From NCBI GenBank assembly GCA_964350265.1, contig CAYGJZ010000004.1, forward strand, positions 34,232-98,231: a stretch of DNA of 64,000 nucleotides. Reading direction: 5' to 3'. The stretch is from BQJD01 sp964350265. GTDB taxonomy: Bacteria > Pseudomonadota > Gammaproteobacteria > Arenicellales > CAJQKF01. Positions 27,156-35,281 of this stretch are shown here, one piece after another. Positions within the stretch are counted from its first letter, which is position 1. Each line of letters begins with the position of its first letter. Below the pieces are notes generated by a model that was not told the origin of the DNA, made no database searches, and saw only the letters and a program-made list of their open reading frames with translations. Position numbers and translations under genes: made by a program.

Positions 27156-28727
27156 ATGACCCGCCCGGGAATCGCCGGCGGCGTGGCCACCGCGGCGGTG
27201 GTGGCGGCCCTGGTGCTGGCACCGGTGGCGGCACTGGCCTGGCGCGCCGGCGGCTGGCCGGACCTGTCCATCGTGCACGACGCCTACCTGCGCCGGGTGC
27301 TGTGGTTCAGCCTCTGGCAGGCATCGCTGTCGACCCTGTTCAGCGTGCTGCCGGCGGTGCTGGTGGCACGCGCCCTCGCCCGCCGCCGCACCCTGCCGGG
27401 GCGACGCTGGCTGCTCGGCCTGATGGGACTGCCGCTGGTGGTGCCGTCGGTGGTGGCGGTACTCGGCGTGGTGGCGGTGTTCGGCGCCGACGGCTACCTG
27501 CCGCTGGGCCGCGGTCTCTACGGCCTGGCCGGCATCCTCATCGCCCACGTGTTCTTCAACCTGCCGCTGGCGGCGCGACTGCTGCTGCCCTCGCTGGAAC
27601 AGGTCCCGGCGGCGCAGTGGCGGCTGGCGCGCCAGCTCGGCTTCAGCACCTGGCAGGTCTTCCGCCACCTCGAGTGGCCGGCCCTGCGCGGCGCCCTGCC
27701 CGGTGCCGCGCTGCTCGTCTTCATGCTCTGCCTGACCAGCTTCGCGGTGGTGCTGACCCTCGGCGGTGGTCCACGCAGCACCACCCTGGAGGTGGCCATC
27801 TACCAGTCGCTGCGCTTCGACTTCGACCCCGCCCGGGCGGTTTCCCTGGCGCTGGTCCAGCTCGCCGTCTGCGGGCTGCTGGCCCTGGTCGCCGCCCGCC
27901 TGGCCCGCCACCCGGCGGGGGAAATCGACACCAGCGGGGCCACCGTGATCATCGATGGTCCGTGGCTGCGCCTCGGCGACGGCCTGGTCATCGCCGCCAG
28001 CATCCTGGTCGTGGGGGTGATCCTCGCCGCCATCGTCGTCGACGCCCTGGCCGGCCCGGTGTTCCAGGTGCTGTCCAGCGCGGCCCTGTGGCACAGCCTG
28101 GCGCTGTCCGGCACCATCGCGCTGGCCGCCACCGTGCTGGCCGCGGCGGGAGGCTGGCTGATCACCGCCGCCGCCGCGCGCCTGGCCACCGGCACAGGCG
28201 CCGGCGGCGGCGCCGCCGACGCGCTGGAGATGCTCGGCGCGCTGGTCTACGTGGTGCCGCCACTGGTCATCGGCACCGGCTACTTCCTGCTGCTGCACGG
28301 TCTCCTCGACCTCGACCGCGTCACCGTGGTCATGGTGGTGCTGGTCAATGCGCTGATGGGCCTGCCCTTCGTCATCCGCGGGCTGGCGCCGTCCATGCGG
28401 CGACGCGAGGCCGACTACGGGCGACTGTGCCGCAGCCTCGGCATGACCCGCCGCCAGCGCCTGCTGCGCGTGGACCTGCCGCTGCTGCGCCGCCCGCTGG
28501 GCATGGCCGCGGCGCTGGTCACCGCGCTGTCCTTCGGCGACCTCGGCGTGGTGGCGCTGTTCGCCGGCGACGGCACCACCACCATGCCGCTGCTGCTCTA
28601 CCAGTACCTGTCGGCCTACCGCATGGGCGAGGCCGCGGTCACCGCGCTGGTGCTGCTGCTGGGCTGCCTGGCACTGTTCGTGCTGGTCGAGCGCCTGGTC
28701 GGCGGGAGGCATCATGCTGCGCCTTGA
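27156..28727 (+). CDS. thiP: Thiamine ABC transporter permease
   Basis: 523 residues. A fused permease with two binding-protein-dependent transport domains and about 12 membrane segments. The coupling-helix (EAA) loops are visible as QWRLARQLGFSTWQVFRHLE in the first half and EADYGRLCRSLGMTRRQRL in the second. It would carry thiamine across the inner membrane. It starts 16 bases after thiB, and its end overlaps thiQ by 14 bases. Confidence 0.94.
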   Translation: MTRPGIAGGVATAAVVAALVLAPVAALAWRAGGWPDLSIVHDAYLRRVLWFSLWQASLSTLFSVLPAVLVARALARRRTLPGRRWLLGLMGLPLVVPSVVAVLGVVAVFGADGYLPLGRGLYGLAGILIAHVFFNLPLAARLLLPSLEQVPAAQWRLARQLGFSTWQVFRHLEWPALRGALPGAALLVFMLCLTSFAVVLTLGGGPRSTTLEVAIYQSLRFDFDPARAVSLALVQLAVCGLLALVAARLARHPAGEIDTSGATVIIDGPWLRLGDGLVIAASILVVGVILAAIVVDALAGPVFQVLSSAALWHSLALSGTIALAATVLAAAGGWLITAAAARLATGTGAGGGAADALEMLGALVYVVPPLVIGTGYFLLLHGLLDLDRVTVVMVVLVNALMGLPFVIRGLAPSMRRREADYGRLCRSLGMTRRQRLLRVDLPLLRRPLGMAAALVTALSFGDLGVVALFAGDGTTTMPLLLYQYLSAYRMGEAAVTALVLLLGCLALFVLVERLVGGRHHAAP

Positions 28728-29409
28728 CGGGCTCACCTTCGCCCACGGCGAACAGCGCTTCACCTTCGACCTGGCGGTGGAACGCGGCGAGATTCTCAGC
28801 GTCATCGGCCCCAGCGGTGCCGGCAAGTCGACCCTGCTGATGCTGGTCGCCGGCTTCCTCGCCGCGCGGCATGGCCGGGTCTGGGTGGACGGACAGGACA
28901 TCACCGCGCTGGCCCCGGAGTCGCGGCCGGTGACCACCGTATTCCAGGAGCACAACCTGTTCCCCCACCTGTCGGTGTTCGACAACGTCGCCCTCGGCAC
29001 CTCGCCGGGCCTGCGCCTGGACGCGGCCGGGCGACGGCAGGTGGACGAGGCGCTCGCCCGGGTGCGGCTCGACGACCTCGCCGGACGCCGCCCCGATGCC
29101 CTGTCCGGCGGCCAGCGACAGCGGGTGGCCCTGGCCCGGGTGCTGGTGCGCGAGCGGCCGGTGCTGCTCCTCGACGAACCGCTCACCGCCCTCGGCCCGG
29201 CGCTGCGCGCGGAGCTGCTCGACCTGATCGCCGAGTTGGTGTGCGAGCGGCGCATGGCCGCCATCCTGGTCAGCCATCACCCCGGCGATGCACGGCGGGT
29301 ATCGCCGCGCACCGCCTTCCTCCACCAGGGCCGCGTGCATGCGCTGGCGGCCACCGCCGGGATCCTCGACGCCGACGACCCGGTGATCGTCGACTACCTC
29401 GGCCAATGA
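28714..29409 (+). CDS. thiQ: Thiamine ABC transporter ATP-binding protein
   Basis: 231 residues. ATPase with Walker A GPSGAGKST near residue 34, Q-loop VFQEHNLFPHLSV, signature LSGGQRQRVALARVLV, Walker B VLLLDEPLTALGP and the switch histidine in LVSHHPGDARR. The D-loop reads ALGP instead of the common ALDP. The order thiB-thiP-thiQ behind a TPP riboswitch identifies it. The next gene starts within its stop (ATGA). Confidence 0.93.
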   Translation: MLRLDGLTFAHGEQRFTFDLAVERGEILSVIGPSGAGKSTLLMLVAGFLAARHGRVWVDGQDITALAPESRPVTTVFQEHNLFPHLSVFDNVALGTSPGLRLDAAGRRQVDEALARVRLDDLAGRRPDALSGGQRQRVALARVLVRERPVLLLDEPLTALGPALRAELLDLIAELVCERRMAAILVSHHPGDARRVSPRTAFLHQGRVHALAATAGILDADDPVIVDYLGQ

Positions 29410-30230
29410 CCACCCGGCCCGCCTGCGGCGCAGCGGCCATCGACGCCGTGCTCGACCGCCTGCCGACGCTGGCCGGTCGGCGGCGCGGACCGCCGCGCTG
29501 GCTCACCGACGACCGGCGGGTCTGTCGTCTCGCCCTCGACGGCAAGGACCACGTGGTGCGCCTGCCCGGCCGCCGGCGCTTCATCGAGCCGGCGGCGGAA
29601 CACGCCAACCAGCAGCGCGCCGCCGCGGTCGGCGTGGCGGTGATGCCATTGGCCTTCGAGCCGGCCAGCGGCGCCATCGTCAGCCCCTGGCTGGCTGCCA
29701 CGCCGCTGGCCGCGGACGCGGACGTTGCCTGCGCGCTGGCCCGGTTGCACCACCGCGCCGCGGCCTTCGTCGATGTCGCGACGCCGCGCCAGGCGCTGGC
29801 GTGGAACCTGCCCGCCACCACTTGTCGGCCGAGCCAGGCCGCCCTCGCCGAGCGACTCGGCGCGGCGCTGGACGCGCTGCCGGCGGTGGCGCTGGTGAAC
29901 CTGCACGGCGACGTCACCGCCGGCAACGTGGTCACCGCCCGCGCCGGCGGCGACACCGTGCTGCTGGACTTCGAGTACGCCCACCGCGGCCGGGCGAGCT
30001 GGGATCTCGCCACCTGGTGCGACGACCGAGACGCCGACGCGGCCGACACCGACGCCTTCCTCGCCGCCTACAACGAGGCCGCGCCCCGCCCGGTGGCGGA
30101 TGCCGAGCTGATCCTGATGCGCGCCGTGGTGGCGCTGGTCAGCGCCGCCTGGTGGAGCGACCGGAACCCGGCGCAGGCGGACGCGGCGCTTGCCCGCACC
30201 GTTCGTCTCGTCCACGGGCTTCGGTTATGA
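29406..30230 (+). CDS. Thiamine-kinase-like aminoglycoside/choline phosphotransferase
   Basis: 274 residues from ATG 29406, overlapping the thiQ stop as ATGA. The fold is that of APH/choline kinases: LVNLHGDVTAGNVV is the catalytic loop (Asp and Asn), and VLLDFEYAHRGRASWDLATW supplies the metal aspartate and the choline-kinase-like helix. As the fourth gene of the riboswitch-controlled thi unit it probably phosphorylates imported thiamine (ThiK-like salvage). Sequence alone does not separate thiamine from other alcohol substrates; operon position is the main argument. Confidence 0.82.
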   Translation: MTTRPACGAAAIDAVLDRLPTLAGRRRGPPRWLTDDRRVCRLALDGKDHVVRLPGRRRFIEPAAEHANQQRAAAVGVAVMPLAFEPASGAIVSPWLAATPLAADADVACALARLHHRAAAFVDVATPRQALAWNLPATTCRPSQAALAERLGAALDALPAVALVNLHGDVTAGNVVTARAGGDTVLLDFEYAHRGRASWDLATWCDDRDADAADTDAFLAAYNEAAPRPVADAELILMRAVVALVSAAWWSDRNPAQADAALARTVRLVHGLRL

Positions 30231-30265
30231 TCGCGCGACGATAACGATACCGGGAAACACCCGCC

Positions 30266-30604
30266 ATGACCCTCGACTACATTGCCCTCGGCCTGCTGCT
30301 GTTCACGGTGCTGGTGCTGTTCTACGGCGTCATCGCCATCCACGACATTCCCTACGAGATGGCCGTGAAGCGCGACCATCCGCACCAGGACGCCATCCAC
30401 GTGGCCGGCTGGGTGAGCCTGTTCACGCTGCACGTGATCTGGCCCTTCCTGTGGATCTGGGCGACCTTGTGGCGACCGGATCGCGGCTGGGGCTTCGCCC
30501 GCATCGAGCAGGGGCAGCAGGACCTGCACCACGAGATCGCCGCGCTGTCCGAGCGGCTGCGCAGGCTCGAGGCGGCCAGCGGCAACGACGGCGAGGTGCG
30601 CTGA
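30266..30604 (+). CDS. yibI: DUF3302 inner-membrane protein (YibI-like)
   Basis: 112 residues. Two membrane helices (about 5-25 and 47-68) are separated by AIHDIPYEMAVKRDHPHQDA, followed by a short coiled cytoplasmic tail (HHEIAALSERLRRLEAA). This is the DUF3302 pattern of E. coli YibI, which is paired with a HlyD-type protein. Its TGA overlaps the next ATG by one base (TGATG), so the two are translationally coupled. The function is unproven and presumably accessory to the exporter subunit. Confidence 0.85.
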   Translation: MTLDYIALGLLLFTVLVLFYGVIAIHDIPYEMAVKRDHPHQDAIHVAGWVSLFTLHVIWPFLWIWATLWRPDRGWGFARIEQGQQDLHHEIAALSERLRRLEAASGNDGEVR

Positions 30605-31734
30605 TGGACCTGCTGCTGATCTGCACCTACGCGGCGCTTTGCATCGCCGCCTTCAAGATCTTCCGCATCCCGATGAACAAGTGGACGGTGCCCACCGCGG
30701 TGCTCGGCGGCGTCTTCCTGATCGGCGCGCTGATCCTGCTGATGAACTACAACCACCCGTTCACCAGTCTCGCCAACCAGGCCTATGCCACCACCCCCAT
30801 CGTGCCCACCGTGCGCGGGCGCGTGATCGAGGTGCCGGTGCGGCCCAACCAGCCGCTGCACCGCGGCGACCCGCTGTTCGTCATCGAGCCGCTGCCCTTC
30901 GCCGCCGAGGTGGACCGGCTCAACGCCGCGCTGGAAGATGCGCAGAGCGGCGACGTGCAGCTCGACGCCTCCGCCGAGGTGGCCAGTTCCCAGCGTTCCC
31001 AGGCCAAGGCCCAGCTCGACCGTGCCGAGCGCGAGTACGAACGCTATCGCCAGGCCTACGAGAAGGGTGCGGTCAGCCAGGAGGACTTCGAGAACCGTCG
31101 CCAGCAGTACCTGGCGGCGAAGTCCGCCTACGAGGCATCCCTGGCCGAGGAACAGCGCGCCCGCCAGGCCAGCGACACCCAGGTGGATGGCGAGGACCCG
31201 AAGGTGGCGGAGATTCGCGCCGAGCTCGCCAAGGCCAGCTTCAACCTCGAGGAAACCGTGGTCCGCGCGCCCACCGACGGCTACGTCACCCAGGTCGCCC
31301 TGCGCCCGGGCATGATGGCGCTGCCGGCACCGCTGCGCCCGGTGATGGTGTTCGTCCACCAGGAGGAGAAGTTCTACTTTGCCGCCTTCCGGCAAAACTC
31401 CGTGCAGCGACTTGAAGCAGGCTTTCACGCCGAGTTCCTGTTCCCCGCCCTGCCCGGGCGGGTGTTTTCCGGCGAGGTGGTCGAGGTGCTGCCGGCGGTG
31501 GGCGAGGCGTCGATCCAGGCCACCGGACAGCTCGGCGGCACCGAGTTTTTCGCCCGGCCCGGGCGCGTGGTGGTCAAGCTCAAGGTCACCGACGACCTGT
31601 CCGCCTACCACCTGCCCGACGGCAGCCGCGCCGAGGTGGCGGTGTACTCCGACAGCTTTCACCACGTCTCCATCATGCGCAAGATCCTGCTGCGCATGAA
31701 GAGCTGGCAGAACTACGTCTACCTGGACCACTGA
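30604..31734 (+). CDS. yibH: HlyD-family secretion/efflux adaptor (YibH-like)
   Basis: 376 residues. Two N-terminal hydrophobic segments (about 2-17 and 29-47) are followed by a biotinyl-lipoyl-like half motif (TTPIVPTVRGRVIEVPVRPN), a long coiled-coil hairpin (about 100-215), the second half (VRAPTDGYVTQVALRPG) and a beta-barrel. The family bridges inner-membrane transport to the periplasm. It is coupled to the DUF3302 gene, as in E. coli. No separate pump gene is adjacent, and the cargo is unknown. Confidence 0.88.
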   Translation: MDLLLICTYAALCIAAFKIFRIPMNKWTVPTAVLGGVFLIGALILLMNYNHPFTSLANQAYATTPIVPTVRGRVIEVPVRPNQPLHRGDPLFVIEPLPFAAEVDRLNAALEDAQSGDVQLDASAEVASSQRSQAKAQLDRAEREYERYRQAYEKGAVSQEDFENRRQQYLAAKSAYEASLAEEQRARQASDTQVDGEDPKVAEIRAELAKASFNLEETVVRAPTDGYVTQVALRPGMMALPAPLRPVMVFVHQEEKFYFAAFRQNSVQRLEAGFHAEFLFPALPGRVFSGEVVEVLPAVGEASIQATGQLGGTEFFARPGRVVVKLKVTDDLSAYHLPDGSRAEVAVYSDSFHHVSIMRKILLRMKSWQNYVYLDH

Positions 31735-31766
31735 ACGACGGCCCTGCCCGTCGGTGGAGCGGAACC

Positions 31767-32174
31767 ATGCCCACGCGCGCACTGACCCTCCTGCTCGCCG
31801 GCTGCCTGCTGGCGGCGACGACCGCGGCGCAGGCCGCCGGACCCGGCCGGCCGTCACTGGCGGTGGCGGTCAGCCACTGGATCGACAACGAAGGTGTCGA
31901 GGTGGCGCGGCGGCGCTTCGCCGCGGTCTACCCGTCCCGCGGCGAGGACTTCCTGGTCGACACGCGCCAGTTCGCCGAGCTGGTGCGCATCTACCAGCGC
32001 ACCGGTGAGACCGAGGCGGCCGAGACGGTGGCGGCGATGGCCACGCTGGTGTCGCGCAGCCTGGCCGGGCGCAGGATCCACGAGGAATCCATCGACACCT
32101 CCGCCGAGGTCGAGCGCGCCGTGCTGCAGCAGCAGGCCACCATGGGTGCCGCCGAGAGCGAGTTGTCGAACTGA
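31767..32174 (+). CDS. Small exported protein of unknown function
   Basis: 135 residues, 32 bases after yibH on the same strand. The N-terminus is a signal peptide; LLAGC at 9-13 could be a lipobox, but the hydrophobic run continues to TTAAQA (residue 23), which favours ordinary cleavage there. The mature part is helical and charged (WIDNEGVEVARRRFAAVY, TRQFAELVRIYQRTGETEAA). I recognise no family. Its position suggests a periplasmic accessory of the yibIH system. Confidence 0.6.
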   Translation: MPTRALTLLLAGCLLAATTAAQAAGPGRPSLAVAVSHWIDNEGVEVARRRFAAVYPSRGEDFLVDTRQFAELVRIYQRTGETEAAETVAAMATLVSRSLAGRRIHEESIDTSAEVERAVLQQQATMGAAESELSN

Positions 32175-32195
32175 GCCACGCCGCGCGGCCACCCG

Positions 32196-33092
32196 TCACA
32201 GGCCGCGGGACAGGATCAGCGCGGTGCCGGCAACGCAGATGAGGGCGCCGAGCCAGGCGCCGGCGGAGGGGCGCTGGCGGGTGATCAGCCACAACAGCGG
32301 CAGCACCATGACCGGCGAGGTGGTGGAGAGAATGGCGGCGATGCCGGCATTGCCGTGGGCAAAGGCATACAGCAGCAGGCTCATACCCATCGCCATGCCG
32401 ATGATGCCGGCCAGCGTGGCCCGCCAGAACATGTCGAAGTTCAGCGCGTTCTTCGCCCGCACCACGGTCAGCGGGGTGAGCAGGACGGCGTGCAGGGCCA
32501 GTGCCGAGACACCCACGCGTACCGCGGTCACCGCCACCGGGTCGGCGCCGGACATCAGCGCCGGCTTCGCCATCAGCGCCCCCACCGCCTGGCACAGCGC
32601 CGCCAGCAGCCCCATCAGCACGCCCGGCCAGACGGCGCCGTGCACGCTTTCCAGGGCATGGCCGGCGCTGGCCGGACGACCGTAGAAGATCGCCACCGAC
32701 ACCCCCGCGGCCACCGCCAGGCAGCCGAGGATCTGCAGCGGGCCCAGCGCCTCGCCGAACATCAGCCAGCCGATCACCACCGTCATCGGCGCATTGGTGG
32801 CGAACAGTACCCCGGTGCGGCGCGGCCCGAGCCGGGCCATGGCGGTGAACAGCGCGGTGTCACCGATGAAGATGCCGACCAGCCCGGAGAGGATGATGGT
32901 GGGCAAGTGCTCCGTGCCGATGGTGGCGATGGCGCCGCTGGGCAGCACCCAGGCCATCATCAGCGCGAAGACGATGAGCATGCGGATGCGGGTATAGGCA
33001 ATCCCGCCCAGGTAGCGCGACGGTCCGGTGGAGATGATGCCGGTCAGCGACCAGCAAAGTGCCGATCCCAGGGCGGCGAGCTCGTAGGGCAT
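32196..33092 (-). CDS. DMT-superfamily (EamA) transporter
   Basis: 298 residues from ATG 33092. Ten hydrophobic segments in two EamA repeats; SALCWSLTGIIS opens the first helix, ATNAPMTVVIGWLMFGEAL closes the first repeat and STTSPVMVLPLLWLITRQR the second. Probable metabolite exporter of unknown substrate, unrelated in detail to the one at 9628. It lies 27 bases downstream of pyrC on the same strand and converges with the small exported-protein gene. Confidence 0.85.
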   Translation of the reverse strand: MPYELAALGSALCWSLTGIISTGPSRYLGGIAYTRIRMLIVFALMMAWVLPSGAIATIGTEHLPTIILSGLVGIFIGDTALFTAMARLGPRRTGVLFATNAPMTVVIGWLMFGEALGPLQILGCLAVAAGVSVAIFYGRPASAGHALESVHGAVWPGVLMGLLAALCQAVGALMAKPALMSGADPVAVTAVRVGVSALALHAVLLTPLTVVRAKNALNFDMFWRATLAGIIGMAMGMSLLLYAFAHGNAGIAAILSTTSPVMVLPLLWLITRQRPSAGAWLGALICVAGTALILSRGL

Positions 33093-33119
33093 GGACGGTG
33101 CCGCCGCCGGGGGACCGGG

Positions 33120-34157
33120 TCAGTGGGCCAGGCGCCAGCGCAAGGTCTCTCCCGCCGCCAGCGGCACCAGCTCGCCGTCGCCGTAGGCGAAGGCGGCCGG
33201 CACCACCTGTTCGACGCGCTCGATGCGCACCCGCTCGGTATTGCGCGCCAGGCGGTAGAAGTCGGCGCCGTGGAAGCTGGCAAAGCCCTCGAAGCGATCC
33301 AGCGCCTGGTGCGCCTCGAACACCGCCGCGTACAGTTCCAGCGCGTGGTAGCCGCTGTAGCAGCCGGCGCAGCCGCAGTCCGCTTCCTTGGCATGGCGGG
33401 CATGCGGGGCACTGTCGGTGCCGAGGAAGAACTTCGGGTTGCCGCCGGTGGCGGCGGCGACCAGCGCCTGGCGGTGCCGCTCGCGCTTGAGCACCGGCAG
33501 GCAGTAGTGATGCGGCCGCACGCCGCCGCGGAACAGGGCATTGCGGTTGTACATCAGGTGCTGCGGGGTGATGGTGGCAGCCACCGTGTCCGGCGCATCG
33601 ACGACGAACTGCACCGCCTCGGCGGTGGTGATGTGCTCGAAGACGATGCGCAGCGCCGGGTGGTCGCGCACCAGCGACGCCAGCACCTGGTCGATGAACA
33701 CCGCCTCGCGGTCGAACACGTCCACCGCCGGGTCGGTCACCTCGCCGTGCACGCACAGCACCATGCCGCGGGCTTCCATCTCGTCCAGCACCGCGGCGAT
33801 GTGGCGAAGGTCGGTGACGCCGTGGTCGGCGTTGGTGGTGGCGCCTGCCGGGTACAGCTTGGCCGCGGGCACGTGGCCGCTGGCCAGTGCGCGGCCGATC
33901 TCCGCCGGCTGCGTGCGGTCGGTCAGGTACAGGGTCATCAGCGGGTCGAACCGCTGCTCCGGGGCCAGCGCCGCGCGGATGCGCTGGCGATAGGCCAGTG
34001 CCATCTCGGTGGTGGTCACCGGTGGCACCAGGTTGGGCATGACGATGGCACGGGCGAACTGGCGCGCGCTGTGCGGCACGGTGGTGGCGAGGGCATCGCC
34101 GTCGCGCAGGTGCAGGTGCCAGTCGTCGGGGCGGACCAGGTCGAGAACGTCGGTCAT
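33120..34157 (-). CDS. pyrC: Dihydroorotase
   Basis: 345 residues from ATG 34157, the normal length for the E. coli-type enzyme. It closes carbamoyl-aspartate to dihydroorotate in pyrimidine synthesis. The di-zinc site is complete: DDWHLHLRDG (HxH), carboxylated lysine in AAKLYPAGATTNADHGV, histidines in CVHGEVTD and FEHITT, and the aspartate in FLGTDSAPHA. SYGHALELYAAVFE-like spelling follows. It probably stands in a short unit with the EamA gene downstream. Confidence 0.95.
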   Translation of the reverse strand: MTDVLDLVRPDDWHLHLRDGDALATTVPHSARQFARAIVMPNLVPPVTTTEMALAYRQRIRAALAPEQRFDPLMTLYLTDRTQPAEIGRALASGHVPAAKLYPAGATTNADHGVTDLRHIAAVLDEMEARGMVLCVHGEVTDPAVDVFDREAVFIDQVLASLVRDHPALRIVFEHITTAEAVQFVVDAPDTVAATITPQHLMYNRNALFRGGVRPHHYCLPVLKRERHRQALVAAATGGNPKFFLGTDSAPHARHAKEADCGCAGCYSGYHALELYAAVFEAHQALDRFEGFASFHGADFYRLARNTERVRIERVEQVVPAAFAYGDGELVPLAAGETLRWRLAH

Positions 34158-34212
34158 GACAGGAGAAGCCGTGGCGGAGGCGGCGATGATACCAGCGCCG
34201 GGCGCCGACGGC

Positions 34213-35253
34213 TCACATCGGCAGCGGGTAGCGGCGGTGCACCGCGCCGATCTCCGCCAGCACCTCGGCATCGAGCACCAGGTCGGCGGCGGCGAGGCTG
34301 TTGTCCAGCTGCGCCATGCTGGTGGCGCCGAAGATGGCCGAGGTCATGAACGGCCGCGACAGGCAGAAGGCCAGCGCCATCTGCGCCGGGTCGAGCTGGT
34401 GGCGTCGCGCCACCGCCAGGTACTCGTCCACCGCCGCCGTCACCGCCGGGGTCAGGCGGCCGCCGACGGTGTCGTTGATGCTGCGCCGGGAACCGGCCGG
34501 GGTCAGGTCGCCGGCGTACTTGCCGGTGAGGATGCCCGCGGCCAGCGGCGAGAAGGCCAGCAGGCCGACCTGTTCGTGGTGGGCCAGCTCGGCGAGGTCG
34601 AGATCGAAGCCGCGGCACAGCAGGCTGTACTCGTTCTGGATCGAGACCACCCGCGGCCCGGCACCGGCCTCGGCGGCGGCGAGGAAGCGGCCGGTGCCCC
34701 AGCAGGTTTCGTTGGACAGGCCGACGAAGCGGATCGCGCCGGCGTCGACGTGGCGTTGCAGGGCGCCGAGCAACCTGGCGATGTCCTCGTCGACGTTTCG
34801 CGCCTGGTCGGAGGGGTCGTAGTCCGGCCACTTGCGAAAGTGGTAGGAACCCCGGTTCGGCCAGTGAAGCTGGTAGAGGTCGATGTAGTCGGTGCGCAGC
34901 CGTCGCAGCGAGTCGGCCACCGCGCGGTCGATGGCCTCGGCGGTGATCGGTGCGCCGTCGCGGATGTAGCCGTGACCCTCGCCGGTGATCTTGGTGGCGA
35001 TGAGCACGTCGTCGCGGCGACCACGCCGGGCCAGCCAGCTGCCGATGATGGCCTCGGTGTGCCCGGTGGTCTGCGACGACTGCGGCGTGGTCGGGTACAT
35101 CTCCGCGGTGTCGACGAGATTGATGCCGGCGTCGATGGCGGCATCCAGCTGCGCGTGGCCCTCGGCCTCGCTGTTCTGGCTGCCCCAGGTCATCGAGCCC
35201 AGCGTCAGCGCGCTGACCTCGACACCGGTGCGGCCCAGTGGTCGGTATTGCAT
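34213..35253 (-). CDS. Aldo/keto reductase (Tas-like)
   Basis: 346 residues from ATG 35253. NADP-dependent TIM-barrel reductase. The opening YRPLGRTGVEVSALTLGSMT and the tetrad (Asp and Tyr in LVDTAEMYPTT, Lys in IATKITGEG, His in YQLHWPNRG) are all present. MTWGSQNSEAEGHAQLD and the 340-350 length match the Tas branch. The in vivo substrate is unknown. It lies between pyrC (55 bases) and pbpC (28 bases) on the same strand. Confidence 0.9.
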   Translation of the reverse strand: MQYRPLGRTGVEVSALTLGSMTWGSQNSEAEGHAQLDAAIDAGINLVDTAEMYPTTPQSSQTTGHTEAIIGSWLARRGRRDDVLIATKITGEGHGYIRDGAPITAEAIDRAVADSLRRLRTDYIDLYQLHWPNRGSYHFRKWPDYDPSDQARNVDEDIARLLGALQRHVDAGAIRFVGLSNETCWGTGRFLAAAEAGAGPRVVSIQNEYSLLCRGFDLDLAELAHHEQVGLLAFSPLAAGILTGKYAGDLTPAGSRRSINDTVGGRLTPAVTAAVDEYLAVARRHQLDPAQMALAFCLSRPFMTSAIFGATSMAQLDNSLAAADLVLDAEVLAEIGAVHRRYPLPM

Positions 35254-35281
35254 GGGGTTCTTGCTGGCCTGGTGGGTGCGT

